This document shows, piece after piece, positions 31,201-44,736 of a stretch of 64,000 bases of DNA (positions within the stretch are counted from its first letter, which is position 1; each line of letters opens with the position of its first letter). The notes beneath the pieces were generated by a model. The model ran no database searches. It saw only the letters and a list, made by a program, of their open reading frames with translations, and was not told where the DNA came from. A program made the position numbers and the translations under genes. Location: positions 291,015-355,014 of the forward strand of contig ML976673.1 of the NCBI GenBank assembly GCA_010015655.1, given 5' to 3'. This stretch comes from Bimuria novae-zelandiae CBS 107.79 (taxonomy: Eukaryota > Ascomycota > Dothideomycetes > Pleosporales > Didymosphaeriaceae).

Positions 31201-34200
31201 TCAGTACGCTCGTCCGCCTCGTCCGCCTCCAAGCCCACCTCCGTAAGTCGTGAATTTCATCGACTGGTATTGAGGACCCAGAGCCAACGTGTCTTTGGGA
31301 TCCACGCCCATTCTGTCAAAGTCGTTGAACCCGGACAGGAAGAACCCTACGATGACCACAAAATACGAGAGAATCAAGATGGAGCCCTTGAAATAATTGC
31401 TTTTACCCTCACCGTACATGTACGAGAGTAGGAAGACGCAGAGTATAACCGTAACCATGTCCCATTGCGGGAAAATCAAAGCTGCGAACTCGATTAGCAT
31501 TCGTTCATTCATGGGTATATTTTATTCGACTCACAGAACGTCTGGTCCACTACGTTGGCCGGATCGAACCCGCGATTGTGCCACGCGCTGTAAAAGACCA
31601 ACGCCGGGATTTGCAGCAGAAGTACTTGCAAGGCGTAAGCGGAACCGATCTCCATGGAAAGCGCAATGTTGCCGTTCATTGCAAAGGAAATGGCATTCTA
31701 CATGGAAGCTGTTAGTGACGACCACTTTATGGTGAGGGCTTCTTTATACGCACCAAAAACTCAGTTGTGTTAGGGACCAGCGCAAACAGTGTGATGCCCA
31801 AGAACTTCTCGTCGATGTTGGAACCCTCAAGAACCACATCGACAGTATTAACAAGAATCTCAGCGATGATTGCGTACGCAATCGTGGCAGTAAGTAGAAT
31901 CACCGCACTCTTCGTCCGACTCCAATTAGGGGCGTCGTGGCCTCCTGCTGCGTGGGCCGCAGCTGGTTCCTCATGCCCTTCAAACGTGCCAGTGCGGTGG
32001 TGATGCGGTCTGTCCGTGCTGCCCTTTGCTGCCGCCTGTACCATGTGAGCAGCTTTTCGAGGTGCCTTGACTACATCCCGCGTTGCTAGCGCCGTAGTAT
32101 GTGCTGCAATCTCGGTAATCTGTCTGACAAGATTTTGATTGTCTTCTTCTGACAAACTGTCCAGGTGGAAATTCGCTGAAGAAGATCTCTGTTCGCCATC
32201 CTTGGGCGGCACAACATGGGGGGTTGTCTGGCCATCCGCTCGCGACGTAGGTCTTTTTGCAGCGATTGTTTCGTCGTCGGTTCCGTATCCTACTTGCTGG
32301 AGAGTCTGACCAACAATTCGTTTGTATAGCTGACTGTTCCTAATATCAGCACGCGCCACTGAGTTGCTGGTTGCCTGTCTGCTCAGCGTGCTCGGAAAGT
32401 CAAAATGACCGCTGTGGCTAAGTTGGCTAGCAGACATATCTCCCGCCCTCTTCTCGTCAGCTTCTGTGCTCCATATCGTCGCGGCGTGGGTCCTCAACGT
32501 GAAGAGCAAACCAACGGCGTAGGACAGGAAGAGCAATGCAGCCGCGATCCAGGTGTAAGGCTGAACGGCCTGGGTGTAGAAGTCGTTATCCATCGCGGGT
32601 GTCTGGGAGTAGTAACACCTCCGACAGTCTTGTTCTTTATCTAGGCCATGCTGGTGACGCATACATGATGCACATACTAGCTCATGGCTTCCATATATTT
32701 GGTAAAATAGGGTTGGCCCGAAAGCAGCAATGACAGCAAACAAGAGCATAGTCGATGTCACTCCAGCCGACTTGACGTTGAATCGTTGCGTCTTTCTCTT
32801 GAGAGCGCCGAAACACATTGACAGGCCGGGTAGAAACAATATACCGGCAAATATACTGCCAATGATGCTTCCTTCGACAAGTTGAGCTTTCTTCTGATTC
32901 AGTGCAACGCAATAGAGGTAGACTTCCACAACAGTCGAGAAGAAAGCGTTAATAGTGGCGCCAACTCCCATGGAAGACTGAGCTGAAATCGACGCAACCG
33001 CTTGTCCAATGAAGTAGGCCAACGGTATGATTGACAATAGGGCCATCGCAAAGAGAAAGAACAGGTCCGTCACGGCATTCTTCAGGTGAAGAGTCTCCAC
33101 CAGGACGAAATAGTCGAAGATGACAAAGGCCACAAGTCCAAGGAGGTTGATGAGGAAGATATTAGTGCCGTCGATGGTGTACTTCCAATACTTGATACCA
33201 ACGGCACGGTATGTGCACAGAAGGATCGACGATGATTCTCCAGGACGCCTTACGTTACCGCTATCCGAGTGAAATGAGAGGGCGAGCGGGTGCCGGCGAA
33301 GGTGGTCGAAGAGCAGGAGTGTGACCTTGCCCATCGGGATTGTGAAGACGAAAAACCAACAGAGACCGCCTGCGATAAATAGCGCAGGTGTGAAGACGCC
33401 ATAGAAAAAGACGAAGAAGATGACTCGCCCAACGTTCCACTTGCCACGACCGAAAAGTCTCCTCTTGGTCGCGGTGGTGTCGGTTTGGTTTAGGCTGGAA
33501 CGACCTTCACGCCCAAGCAAGCTAGTTGTCTCATTCGTAGAATCGACACTGTTCCTCCTTCTTCCTACTATTGATCCTGTGCCTTCACTAGGGCCAAAGA
33601 ACAATCGGCCTTCTTCGATGTCGCCGCTCTGCCATTGTTCGTATTCGCTGATACTGCGACCTTCACCCTCGTCCTCTTCGGCGTATGCCTCATCCTGGAA
33701 TAGCTTGACGTACTTGCCGAACGGATAAAACAAATAAGCGGCGAGGTGGAACAGTAGCAACGAGTATTCTTGGCAGCTGTCCGCAAACCAAAAGAGTGCG
33801 CAGAGCAGACCCCCTGCAGCAGCGAGGAGTGCCAGCCACCATCCGAAAATGATGGTCCAAGCAATGTTGAACAGCACCAACCACCTGCTAACGTGATAGC
33901 CGGGTGTTGAATGGATATCCCCCTCAGCGTTTCTCTGAACGGAACGGTCTTTCTTGTACAAGGCTGGCTTCCAGATCCTGATACCGAACGGATGCGTGAC
34001 GTTGATGGCGTCTTGTCTGTCCTTGAGCGTGAAGCTCTCCGCGTCGCTAATGTCACCGTCGTCCTCGCCATCTTCGGCACCGTTGCCACTATCATTATCT
34101 GCCCTTAACGTCTCTTCACATGATGACCCTGGTGTTACCTCAGTGCCGGTCGGTGCGCCAGTTCGTTCCTGTTCCACACTGTCATCCTCGAAGGAGCTTA

Positions 34201-34730
34201 CTGTCGCAAGTCCGGGAGCCTGCGCGGCAGTTCGGCGCCGCACTGTAGATGGCTTCTTGCGCAACGACTGACTCTGGCCCTGGCGCGCGTTCTTTGCCTG
34301 TTGTTGTTGTTCGGTGAGGTCTTGATCGACCTCGTCCAAGGCGTCGTCGACGGAGAACTCTTGCCCTTTGGTAGGGAACTTGGCTGAAGTCGCGCGCCGA
34401 GGCATCGATGGCTTCTTCGACTTGGATTGATTGGGCGCGGTCGTGTTCGATTGCGGCGTTCGACGATCGATGGGAGAAGTTATGGACCCTGCACTCAATT
34501 AGTGCCCAGTTTACTTGGCTTCGGAATCGCGGCAGGGCATTGTTATTACCGTAGCCTGCCGTCTGTGCTGAAGACACCTGCGGCCGCCTTCGTGCAGCGT
34601 CTGCGGAGGTACCGACACCATGTTGGCTGGCTGAGGGAGAGCTGCCGTCGTAATCAGAGGCGCGTCGCGAGAGGCTCGCCGGTGGTGGATTGCTCTTCCC
34701 AGCCGTTGGGGGACCGTCGCCTTCGGACAT
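31201..34730 (-). CDS. VNX1: Vacuolar cation/proton antiporter, VNX1/CAX-like
   Basis: Four exons (34730-34550, 34488-31754, 31697-31535, 31481-31201) encode 1119 aa, with introns of 61, 56 and 53 nt in phase. A 250-residue, Ser/acidic cytosolic N-terminus is followed by membrane segments. The first CaCA alpha repeat reads GVGATINAFFSTVVEVYLY. The second is completed only by splicing: GITLFALVPNTTEFL joins NAISFAMNGNIALSMEIGS. After this come FPQWDMVTVILCVFLLSYMYGEGKSNYFKG and a Gly-rich C-terminus. The central loop holds CASCMRHQHG and CRRC, a small cysteine/histidine cluster. Yeast Vnx1 exchanges Na+ or K+ for protons across the vacuole, and related CAX proteins move Ca2+. Ion choice is inference. 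The single-exon frame starts with TTG, so the upstream exon with ATG at 34730 is needed. Confidence 0.87.
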
Positions 34731-35698
34731 GTTGAGTCGTGCGGTAGTATCGTAGGTCCCAGGGTGACTTGGCTAAATGTATTGCGCTGCCAGACGGGTG
34801 TTGTCGTAGAGCGGGCTGCCAGACAGGGTGGGAAGCGCGATTTGACTGGCTGCGACCGCCGCACTCTTGACTGTCCAGAGAGAAACGCGTCGAAGCTGGC
34901 AACGTAGAATACTCGCGAAACTTGAGCTACCTGGGTATAGGTACCAAGCCAGTTACTCTGGTGAGAAGCTACTGTCTGGTGTTGTTTATGCGGAAAGGTT
35001 CGGCGGCCAACGTCTGCGACTTAGACAGCTCACAACGCTACCACACGGCGTTTGCGGCGGGGAGACGACGAAGCCAGTGACTGCATATCACACCGAGTGA
35101 GGCAATGTGAGGGTCGGAAGGACCTAGCGGCGCAAAAGATAGAACAGATGACACTGTGTGGGGATCAGCCGTCCATCCACACCAAGTATTGAGCGGCAGC
35201 TGCAAGCTCCCTCGGACCAATTCCGTCATGGCGCAGAGCCGCGATAAGCTCTTGAAAAGAAAAACTACTCAAACTACTGCTCAGATAATAAGAATACCTA
35301 CAGCTTCAGCTTCTCTTACTTCGAGCTGCACGTTCCCACGGGTCTAAGCATCACCACTGCACGCAGCCGGCATAGATGTTGGCGTGGGTGGGGAATCAAG
35401 ATGAAAGAACCTTGCTGGTGCCCCTTACCCCATTCGAATTAGCCCATTGAGGCCAATGCCGGAGCCTTGGTCGGCCCGGAAGCTTCCATAGAATCACCGT
35501 GATCGTGATACACAGCTGTGGCCGCAACCAAACACATAAACACCACGGCTGTCCATCAACCGGCCCTCGCTGCCCCGCATAACAACTCGATCGCCTCTGC
35601 GCGCCTCTTCACCAGAGCCAGGCGCACTCCCTCAAATACCCAAACCCGAAAAAGCACAGCGCCCGTCCGCCCGCCTGCTCGCCGCGACCGCCACCATC
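34731..35698. promoter_or_regulatory. Divergent promoter region between antiporter and RPT6
   Basis: About 970 bp separate two divergent start codons. Just before RPT6 the sequence is pyrimidine/CA-rich (35520-35695), as in many fungal 5' UTRs. I do not identify specific operators. Confidence 0.45.
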
Positions 35699-36917
35699 AT
35701 GGCGCTCGACACCTTCTATCACAACAAGATCGAGTCGATGAAGCTGGAGATAATACAGGGCCAAGCAGTACTGCGTCGCCTCGAAGCCCAGCGGAATGAC
35801 TACAACTCGCGGGTGCGGTTACTGCGAGAGGAGCTCGGCCTTCTGCAGCAGCCGGGCTCGTATGTTGGCGAGGTCGTGAAGGTCATGGGAACGAAGAAGG
35901 TTCTTGTCAAGGTGCATCCCGAGGGCAAATATGGTGAGTTCCGGCAACAACCGTTAACATTGTACCCCGCTAATACGCGCAGTCGTGGACATATCTGACA
36001 ATGTGGACATTGCCAAACTCACCGTCGGAAAGCGCGTCACCCTATTGAGCGATTCGTACAAGCTGGAGAAGATGCTGCCCTCGTCAGTGGATCCGCTCGT
36101 CTCTTTGATGATGGTGGAGAAGGTCCCGGACAGCACGTACGACATGATCGGTGGGCTCGATCAGCAGATCAAGGAAATCAAGGAAGTCATCGAGCTTGGT
36201 CTACAGCATCCCGAACTCTTCGAGTCTCTCGGTATCGCACAACCGAAGGGCGTGCTGCTCTACGGTCCGCCCGGAACAGGGAAGACGCTCCTCGCTCGTG
36301 CCGTGGCGCACCACGCAGACTGCAAGTTCATTCGTGTCTCTGGTAGCGAGTTGGTGCAAAAATACATTGGTGAGGGCAGCAGAATGGTTCGCGAGTTGTT
36401 CGTCATGGCCCGCGAGCATGCTCCTAGCATCATCTTCATGGACGAAATCGACAGTATCGGCTCTAGCAGAGTGGAGGGTAGCTCAGGCGGTGATTCAGAA
36501 GTACAGCGGACCATGTTGGAGCTACTCAACCAGTTGGACGGCTTCGAGCCTACGAAGAACATCAAGATCATCATGGCCACTAATCGTCTGGACATTCTTG
36601 ACCCCGCTCTACTGCGGCCCGGACGCATCGACCGAAAGATCGAATTCCCGCCGCCATCAGTCGAAGCTCGCGCAGATATTCTGCGGATTCACTCTCGAAG
36701 CATGAACCTGACGCGTGGAATCAACCTGACCAAGATTGCGGAGAAGATGAACGGGTGCTCGGGGGCCGAGCTCAAGGGTGTCTGTACCGAGGCGGGCATG
36801 TACGCATTGAGGGAGCGGAGAGTGCACGTAACGCAAGAGGACTTCGACCTTGCAACTGCGAAGGTGCTGAACAAGCACGACGACAAGGCGACTAGTCTTA
36901 GCAAGCTTTGGAAGTAG
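35699..36917 (+). CDS. RPT6: 26S proteasome regulatory ATPase subunit Rpt6 (SUG1/PSMC5)
   Basis: Exons are 35699-35933 and 35983-36917, with a 49-nt intron whose splice rebuilds [13 protein letters not shown]; the product is 389 aa. An N-terminal coiled coil (about residues 1-50) is followed by an OB domain and an AAA+ module. The module has Walker A GPPGTGKT (about residue 185), Walker [12 protein letters not shown], and the sensor and arginine-finger region [21 protein letters not shown]. The C-terminus is TSLSKLWK. It is one of six ATPases in the base of the 19S particle that unfold and translocate ubiquitinated proteins into the 20S core. The near-identity of motifs and length makes the paralogue assignment to Rpt6 firm. 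Confidence 0.96.
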
Positions 36918-37724
36918 GCTGGGTTATCGAGGAAGTCTGTTTTGCCCTATGCTTCATCCTTTACTGAAGCGTTGTCTGGCCATGTATCATCATGCATAAC
37001 GCTCTAGGCATTCTAGAGAATCGAGCTTGCAACATCAATGAACTCTAATACGTGATGATGTATAATACAGCACCGAGGGCACCTGCACCTGAGCACGGAG
37101 TACATCACATGACGATGTGTCTAAAATAGCAGCGGCGGCGATCCCGCTCTCCGCTAATCTTCACCCCAGCCGTTCGATCCGCATTCGAATGGTCGCATGC
37201 TAATCAATCCTTACTCATCCCATCGTCCATCCTGTCGCAATCACAAGCACCAAATTCGACACGACCCTAACCCCAAGTGGCACTGTTAATCCGCAAAAGA
37301 AAAAAAATGTTGAGCGGATTGCTGGGCGCTGTGTTCGGCGCGGTCCAAACAAAGCTGCAGCTGGCAACCGCACCGTTTCGTAACAGTAGGAAATGGATAG
37401 CGACACCTCAGCCTCCGATTACGACATCGCGAATCCCCAACGCCAGGGTCCTGTGCACCGCGGAGTTTCCCCACACTAAGCTCAAGCAGGCAGCTCGAAC
37501 GGACCTGTCGTGTTGATCTTCACGCACGTCTTGCAGCAGAAGCGAATCCGTTCTCCAAAACTCCTATTAACCCTGCACTTGCGACGCGCTCTTATGTTTC
37601 GCTGCTGCGGCGCTGGATCTTCTCTCCTCAATTCTAGTCGAGGTTTGCGATTGCGCAGGTGAGGTGTAGAGTCTACAGTGTGGATCTCGATATCGAGCTG
37701 GAAGAAAGAGTCGGACTGCTTAGC
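36918..37724. other. Intergenic
   Basis: Contains the RPT6 3' UTR and the upstream region of the MFS gene. The downstream frame is open to about 37650, but its first in-frame ATG is 37725. No other gene is supported. Confidence 0.5.
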
Positions 37725-39588
37725 ATGGGTACTGGACATGATGCGGAGGAAGAGGTGGTGGTGAATGCGCTGCAGGAGGCGCCTGATGCGGTGCTGGGGG
37801 AGGGCGCGGTGGATCCGGTGTATGAGGCGAAGGCGAAGGTGTTGAATAAGGCGGTTCAGGATATTGGGATGGGGAGGTATCAGTGGCAGGTAATATATCT
37901 TCTTTTCGTCCCATACGTTGATGCTGGAGTAGCTTGGGAGTTGTGAGTCACATTCCTGACGGGGCTTTGTTGGATGTGCACACTGGGTTGGCAATGGCTA
38001 CAATGTTGCTCAGGTGCACTGTGGCTTGAGTTCACACAGCATGATGCGTACAGACTCTGAAGATTTGAACGAAAACTCCCTCGGCTATTTCCTTTTCTCA
38101 TACCGCCGACATATTTCTTCACGGAGCAAGTCTAACATATTTCAGCTCTTCATCGTCGTAGGCTTCGGCTGGGCTCAAGACAACCTTTGGCCCATCGCCA
38201 CCTCTCTCATCCTTCCACCCATCCGTCTTGAATTCCATCCCGACCGTGCGCCTTACCTCACTCTGGCCCAGAACATCGGTCTCCTCGTCGGTGCCGTCTT
38301 CTGGGGCTTTGGCTGCGATATCTTCGGCCGCCGCTGGGCCTTCAACCTCACGATTGGCATCACAGCCATCTTCGGCCTCGTCGCTGCCGGCTCGCCGAAT
38401 TTCGCTGCTATCGGTGTCTTTGCGTGCCTTTGGAGCATTGGCGTAGGCGGTAATTTACCCGTTGATTCCGCCATCTTTTTGGAGTTCTTACCCGGGAGCC
38501 ACCAGTGGCTTCTGACAGTTCTCAGCATCGACTGGGCGCTCGCGCAAGTATTTGCTACACTTGTAGCCTGGCCGCTGTTGGGCGACCTGACATGTCAAGA
38601 GACGGACGAAGTCTGCACGAAGAGCATGAACATGGGATGGCGGTACTTCATGATCGTGCTCGGCGGTGTCGCAATGGCCATGTTCTTCATCCGCTTCGTC
38701 TTCTTCACAATCTACGAGTCGCCGAAATTCCTCATGGGCAAGGGTAACGACGCCGAAGCCGTCAAGGTAGTCCACGAGGTGGCGCGGCGCAACGGAAAAA
38801 CCTCGACCCTGACCATCGAGGAGCTCCAAGCTTGTGAATTACTTGCGCCCGCGGGATCGACAGTGCAGCAGCAGTCCCACGCCGCGGCCGCCATCAAGAG
38901 AAATCTGGCCAAGATAGATTCCAGCCACGTGAAAGCGCTGTTCGCGAGCAAGAAGCTGGCATACAGCACGACGCTGATCACTCTGGTGTGGGCATTCATC
39001 GGCCTGGGTTTCCCGCTGTATAATGCTTTCCTGCCGTTCATCCAGTCGACGCGAGGCGCAGACTTCGGCGACGGCTCCACGTACATCACCTACCGCAACA
39101 GTCTCATCATCGCCGTCCTCGGCATCCCGGGATGCCTGCTCGGCGGCTACCTAGTCGAGCGCCCACGCATTGGACGCAAAGGCACACTCGCCGTCTCCAC
39201 CGTGCTCACAGGCGTCTTCTTGTTCTGCTCAACCACAGCTCTAAATTCTGACTCTCTACTTGGATGGTAAGCATTTGCCAGTTTGGCTCATAATTACAAC
39301 ATTGGCTGACTCCGTCGCAGGAACTGTGCCTACAATTTCATGTCCAACATCATGTACGCGGTGCTCTATTCGTACACGCCCGAGATCTTCCCAACCAAGG
39401 ACCGCGGCACCGGCAACGCGATTACCGCGTCCGCGAACCGCGTCTTCGGCATCATGGCGCCCATTGTAGCCATGTTTGCGAACCTGGAGACGAGTGCACC
39501 CGTCTATGTGAGCGGTGCGCTGTTTATTGCTTCCGGGCTGTTGGTGCTTATTCTGCCGTTTGAGAGTCGCGGGAAAGCTAGTTTGTAG
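37725..39588 (+). CDS. MFS transporter, sugar/SV2-SVOP-like
   Basis: Exons are 37725-37889, 38146-39266 and 39321-39588, giving 517 aa with introns of 256 and 54 nt. The hydrophilic N-terminus contains YEAKAKVLNKAVQDIGMGRYQWQ, a hallmark of fungal SVOP-like permeases, and is spliced to LFIVVGFGWAQDNLWP. About 12 TM segments follow. They include the loop motif GFGCDIFGRRWAFN after TM2, and YAVLYSYTPEIFPTKDRGTGNAI in the C-terminal half, a conserved sugar-porter-like signature. A long central loop (about residues 240-320) separates the halves. Substrates in this group are poorly defined (sugars, organic acids, metabolites). The first intron is unusually long for this locus and might hide an alternative exon; the chosen start is the first in-frame ATG. 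Confidence 0.82.
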
Positions 39589-40607
39589 ACGGAAAGTGGT
39601 GTGCCGTTTACTGGACATGTCATTTGAGTTCCGTAGGCGAGCTGTTTTACTATGAGAGGATACTGATATAATACATACGCCGAGAGAAGACTCTGGCTTT
39701 TCATCTAACCATCCCTGGACGTGGCCACGTGGAGGCTGGCTTCAGATGGATGCATGTACACGTTTGGAATTTACATTGCCCTCATTGTTCGTTTCGCCCT
39801 TGCACACATATCGGCTACAAATCAGACTGCTTCCACACTTGAATGCCTACCCGTGGTGGGTCGAACAATCACGGCACACGGTATACGCGAGACACATGTC
39901 TCGGTCCCTGGCTCACGCGCGCGCACCACTCCGCATGCAGTATACATTTCCCGATGCTCCTCCCAGGCGCGTGATATCAACGTCAGACGCGCGATGTACT
40001 CATTGCTCTCGTGTCGTTCCGCGTAGACGTTCCGCGCGGATACGTGCTGCCGCGCTTGAGACGAACTGCCGGATCTGTATATCTGCGTCTATGTAGATGT
40101 CCGAGGACACTTAGCAATGTCATAGCACAACCCCCTGACGTCGCCGTAGCCATTAAACACTCAACAAGCAGCAAGCCCTGAATGTACAATATGCCATTAA
40201 CAAAAAAGGAGGTAGTATAGTATAAACCAACGTACCAAAGCCACTACCTACCCCACCAGTCCCAAACTCCAGTTGAGTCAAGCCAAGCAGAAAAAAGCGT
40301 CCGTCCATTCAAGAAAAAAAAAACCAGCACAGTGGTAAAACGGTAGTAGGTAGGGGTCTTGGTAAGGAAAAAAAGCTTTCGACGCCGAAGTTTCCAACAT
40401 GCCATGCGACGCCCTTCGTGTCTGCAATCAGCTGAGACGCCCGTTGTGCCCTGAGACGGTGTGTGCTGCCAAGTTCGTGGTAATCCTCCTCTGCGGACGC
40501 TAACGCAGTGGCAAGTAGGAAAGAATTCCAGTCAATATTACGGTCATTGGCGCAGCGATGCCCATCGAATGCGGCCAAAACGTACTTTGTAGTTTGCCTT
40601 CCGTCTC
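39589..40607. other. Intergenic, convergent 3' regions
   Basis: About 1 kb between the stops of the MFS gene (plus) and the SEC4-like gene (minus). Only short, unsupported frames are present; there are small poly-A tracts near 40310-40375. Confidence 0.55.
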
Positions 40608-41447
<840 letters not shown>

Positions 41448-41994
41448 GGTGGTTGTGCGTCTGCTATGCCGCGCGCGCGTTATCTATAAAGTAGTTGCGG
41501 CGTTGCACCCGCGCTCGCTGGTTTCGGACTTGGGTCGGGCTGTGTCGTGTACGTATCTATGACCGAGGCGTGGTGCGGCAGTGAGATCGGGGGTGTGAGG
41601 AGCGGTCGATAAGCAGGCCTCGGCGCGCCGTCTTTGTGCAGGTGCGTCGCGAAGGTTCGGGGGCTGTTTGTTTGCGTTGTTGGCGGCGTGAAGCGTGGGC
41701 ACTTTACTTACGTTGTGCACTTGTTGCTCCATCAAGTGCCAAGGCACACCCACACCTGCACAGCGCCTAGCGGACACGCGCCACACTGTCATCCCACGGC
41801 ATCCCAGATGACTCTCAAACTTCACACGGACAGTGCGGCTGTCAAGCTATGACAGCCGGGCTCAATACCGCAGTCCGCACGACCGGGTCTTACTGGAGGA
41901 ATTGATGCTTATTTGAGATGTGTCTCGAGCCTCTATCCATGGTATATACACGCATAGTACAGCCGTTTCACCCTCGCCACTCTTCTGCGCCCAT
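41448..41994. other. Intergenic, SEC4 promoter
   Basis: A 547-bp spacer between the SEC4-like start (minus) and the NCA2 stop (minus). No recognisable gene. Confidence 0.55.
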
Positions 41995-44147
41995 CTACAA
42001 CGTAAACCACTTTGAGTATGCCCAACGTATCCGCTCCACCACCTTCTGCTGCCGCTCTAGACCAGACTGAATATTAACCAGCTCATCAATCTCCTGCAAG
42101 AAGTCGTGGAAGATGCGGCGCGGCAACACCCTGCTGGCTTCCTGCCTCAGCAGGTGCACCTCGCAGAGGAGCAGGCCATGGTCCTTGTAGTAGATCTCGC
42201 CAAACTCATTCGGCGTGGCCCCAACGAGTATCCGGTCAATGTTCCTGAGTATGAGCATGAGCTGGCCTTGGCGCGCCCATTGCTTGACGCCCTTCCGCGC
42301 GCTGAATACACCACACAACCACCTGTACACACCAATCGTTACCAGTACGCCTGGCGTTAGACCAATGAACCTGTGTATCCTTAGTAGGTGCTTCTCAGAG
42401 AACCGTCTTGCGCGCATACCCGAAAAGCAGCTCCTGGCTCTTCAAAATCGAATCAATACCACTCATGGCCACCTCGACATCCACCTTCGTCTTTTGCACC
42501 TGGATTAGCAGAGCACTAGCCAAGTTGCCCATGATGGCCCCTTTCACAGGGCTCTGGATATCTTTCTCGTAAGCTCTCAGAACGGGCGTCAGATCCCCTT
42601 CGCGTACTTTGGCACGAATATCGGCAATCTGGGTGTCGTTCAAGGCGGGTCCCTCAGGGTTCTGCACAGCGAAATCCACAACCATGCGCTCCAGACTAGC
42701 TCTGTCGGATTCTAAACTCCGTTTGCTCATGATGGAGACTTCGCTGTCTTCGTCGTGACGAATGGTGCCAATGACTTTCTTACTCGGTTCGACGACCCAA
42801 TTCGCCCAGAAGTCGATGACGGTCTGCCCGAACTCGCGTACCCATGTCAAGATCTCTTCCTTGCGGTTGACAGCGATGCGCAGGATGGTAGTAGACGAGA
42901 CGAGAGCGATAGAGACTGGCAACCAGTAGCGAATGAGACGAGACGGTCGACCATGTTCACGCACGGCAGCTTGGAAGTTGGTGGTGTATGCAGGTAGAGT
43001 GTGGGTGAGTATACTGTCTAATCTCGCGACCACATCAGAAGGCTTCAGTGTGGCAGCTGTGCGTTCGCCGGATGGTTCGTGAAGTTCGTAATAGTGATCA
43101 TCTTGGGTAGTAGCCGCGACAGTGTCATCGAACTTATCGACCTGAAGCTCAGCATCGTTGACATTGTGTATGACGGCGTCCATGAGCGCAATGCTTTTTG
43201 TTACCATGCTCTTCCATCGATGGCGCTTTTCATAGGTCCCGTACTGCCTCGGCGACTGGGTGCCCTCGGCGTGCATGCTAGAGACACTTAATACCATAGC
43301 TCTGCACGTGGAGTGGGAACGCACCTCTCGCTGCTCAGACCCTCGCCCAGCAGTAGGCCTAGCGCATTAGCATTGATCGTTCTCATTCGTCGTAATGCCA
43401 CTCTCTTCCTACGTCCCTCGTTCCGCACTGCGCCTAGCGGGCCGACCACTCTCCGCTGTATCTCCTTGATATTCCTGTCCTTGATTGTGTCCGTCACGAG
43501 CGAGTAGAACTCTCTCCAGCCATCCACTGCCAGCCGTCCACCACGGTCTTTTACATCGCGGTATACGTCTTTAGACCAGTTATACAGCCGGATCGGAGAC
43601 GTCTGTATCGAATAGAGACCGGCGAAGCGATACGTAGAGACGACGTCGTCCCAGTACCATATTTCATCCTCGAGCGAGATGGTCTGTTCGAGGATGGTGG
43701 AGAGGAGGGAGCCGTACGCTTGCGTAGTGGCTTTGCTGAGGAGTAGCCATTCCAGCTCGTGTTCGTAGGAGGTCTCGTGGCCATAGACCGACTGCCTATG
43801 CCGACTGCCGGAGTCGTCCTGCTCGAACAGATGCGCGCACGAGGCACAGTTCGACGAGAGGTCTGCTTCGTGGAGTATCGACCGGATCCTGCTCGGCGGG
43901 GCAAGTGAATGCTTTGACGAATTGGTCGTCGACAGACTCTTGATTAGCCTCTGCAACTGTTCTATTCGCGCAACTCGCTGGGGGTCGTGAATGTCCTCGG
44001 CGGCTATTGCAAATGCGCCCTCGTCGTTGGCTGTCGAGAGCTGCAACCGGTCGAGCTGGCTGTCGATGCGCCGGATCTGACTGTACAATGTTAGTCGCGA
44101 TGCGTTTGGGCGGCGTTACGCGTAACCTACTCGACCACGAGACCCAT
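41995..44147 (-). CDS. NCA2: Nca2-like mitochondrial protein (nuclear control of ATP synthase)
   Basis: Four exons (44147-44131, 44080-43325, 43277-42420, 42370-41995) encode 668 aa. Introns are 50, 47 and 49 nt, all in phase. A 17-nt first exon supplies MGLVV and splices to DQIRRIDSQLDRLQ. This exon is needed because the next frame has no ATG. Membrane segments are YWLPVSIALVSSTTILRIAV at about residue 390 and, after the last splice, FIGLTPGVLVTIGVYRWL. The segment GIDSILKSQELLFG joined to GLTPGVLVT is the Nca2 family hallmark. In yeast Nca2, with Nca3, influences expression of mitochondrially encoded ATP synthase subunits 6 and 8. It is a mitochondrial membrane protein and its mechanism is unclear. 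Confidence 0.9.
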
Positions 44148-44736
44148 GGTTTGCTTGCCGCCGTGGTGCCGCTGCGAGGTTTGTGACTCTTGGAAAGGAT
44201 CAACAGAAAGAGCCAGGGTACAACATGTCGCGCGCGCCGTGACGTCGATCTGCCGCCGCGAAACTTGGCCAATCACATCACAGGACAGGCGACCTCTCTG
44301 GAGGACCTTCACGACTTTCACGACTTCATTATTGCGCTTGTGGAAAGAAGGTTTTGTTGAGATTTGCGAGTATCGCGTGACCTGAAATGATTCTGCATGC
44401 ATATCGGTGCAGCATGTTCAGCCTCACCTGCAATGTTGCGGTTTCTTGGGCGTCGCTTCCCATAACAATCACATTCTCTTAGTGTAGACATCACGGCAGT
44501 GGTAACTTTGAGTCCATGTCCATAGTAGTACTGTACGATTTCTGTCTATGTAGGTAACAACAAGATATACGAAACTTCCGCATTACAGTTACAGCTCGGA
44601 AAGGTCAAACCCTCATCCGGCGTGCCAAAGTTTTTCCCAAATGTGCGCCTCGAACATGCGTCAAAGAGAGAGTAAGAAAAGTATGCACACCCATTACTAG
44701 CATTTGCACACATTACTGCTCAGTAGTGAGCTGTGT
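44148..44736. other. Intergenic
   Basis: Contains the NCA2 upstream region and the CFEM gene 3' UTR. Nothing else is recognised. Confidence 0.55.

Noticed and set aside
31558..31580. tRNA-like GGATCGAACCC motif
   Set aside because: Lies in a coding exon of the VNX1-like gene and has no acceptor or anticodon stem around it.
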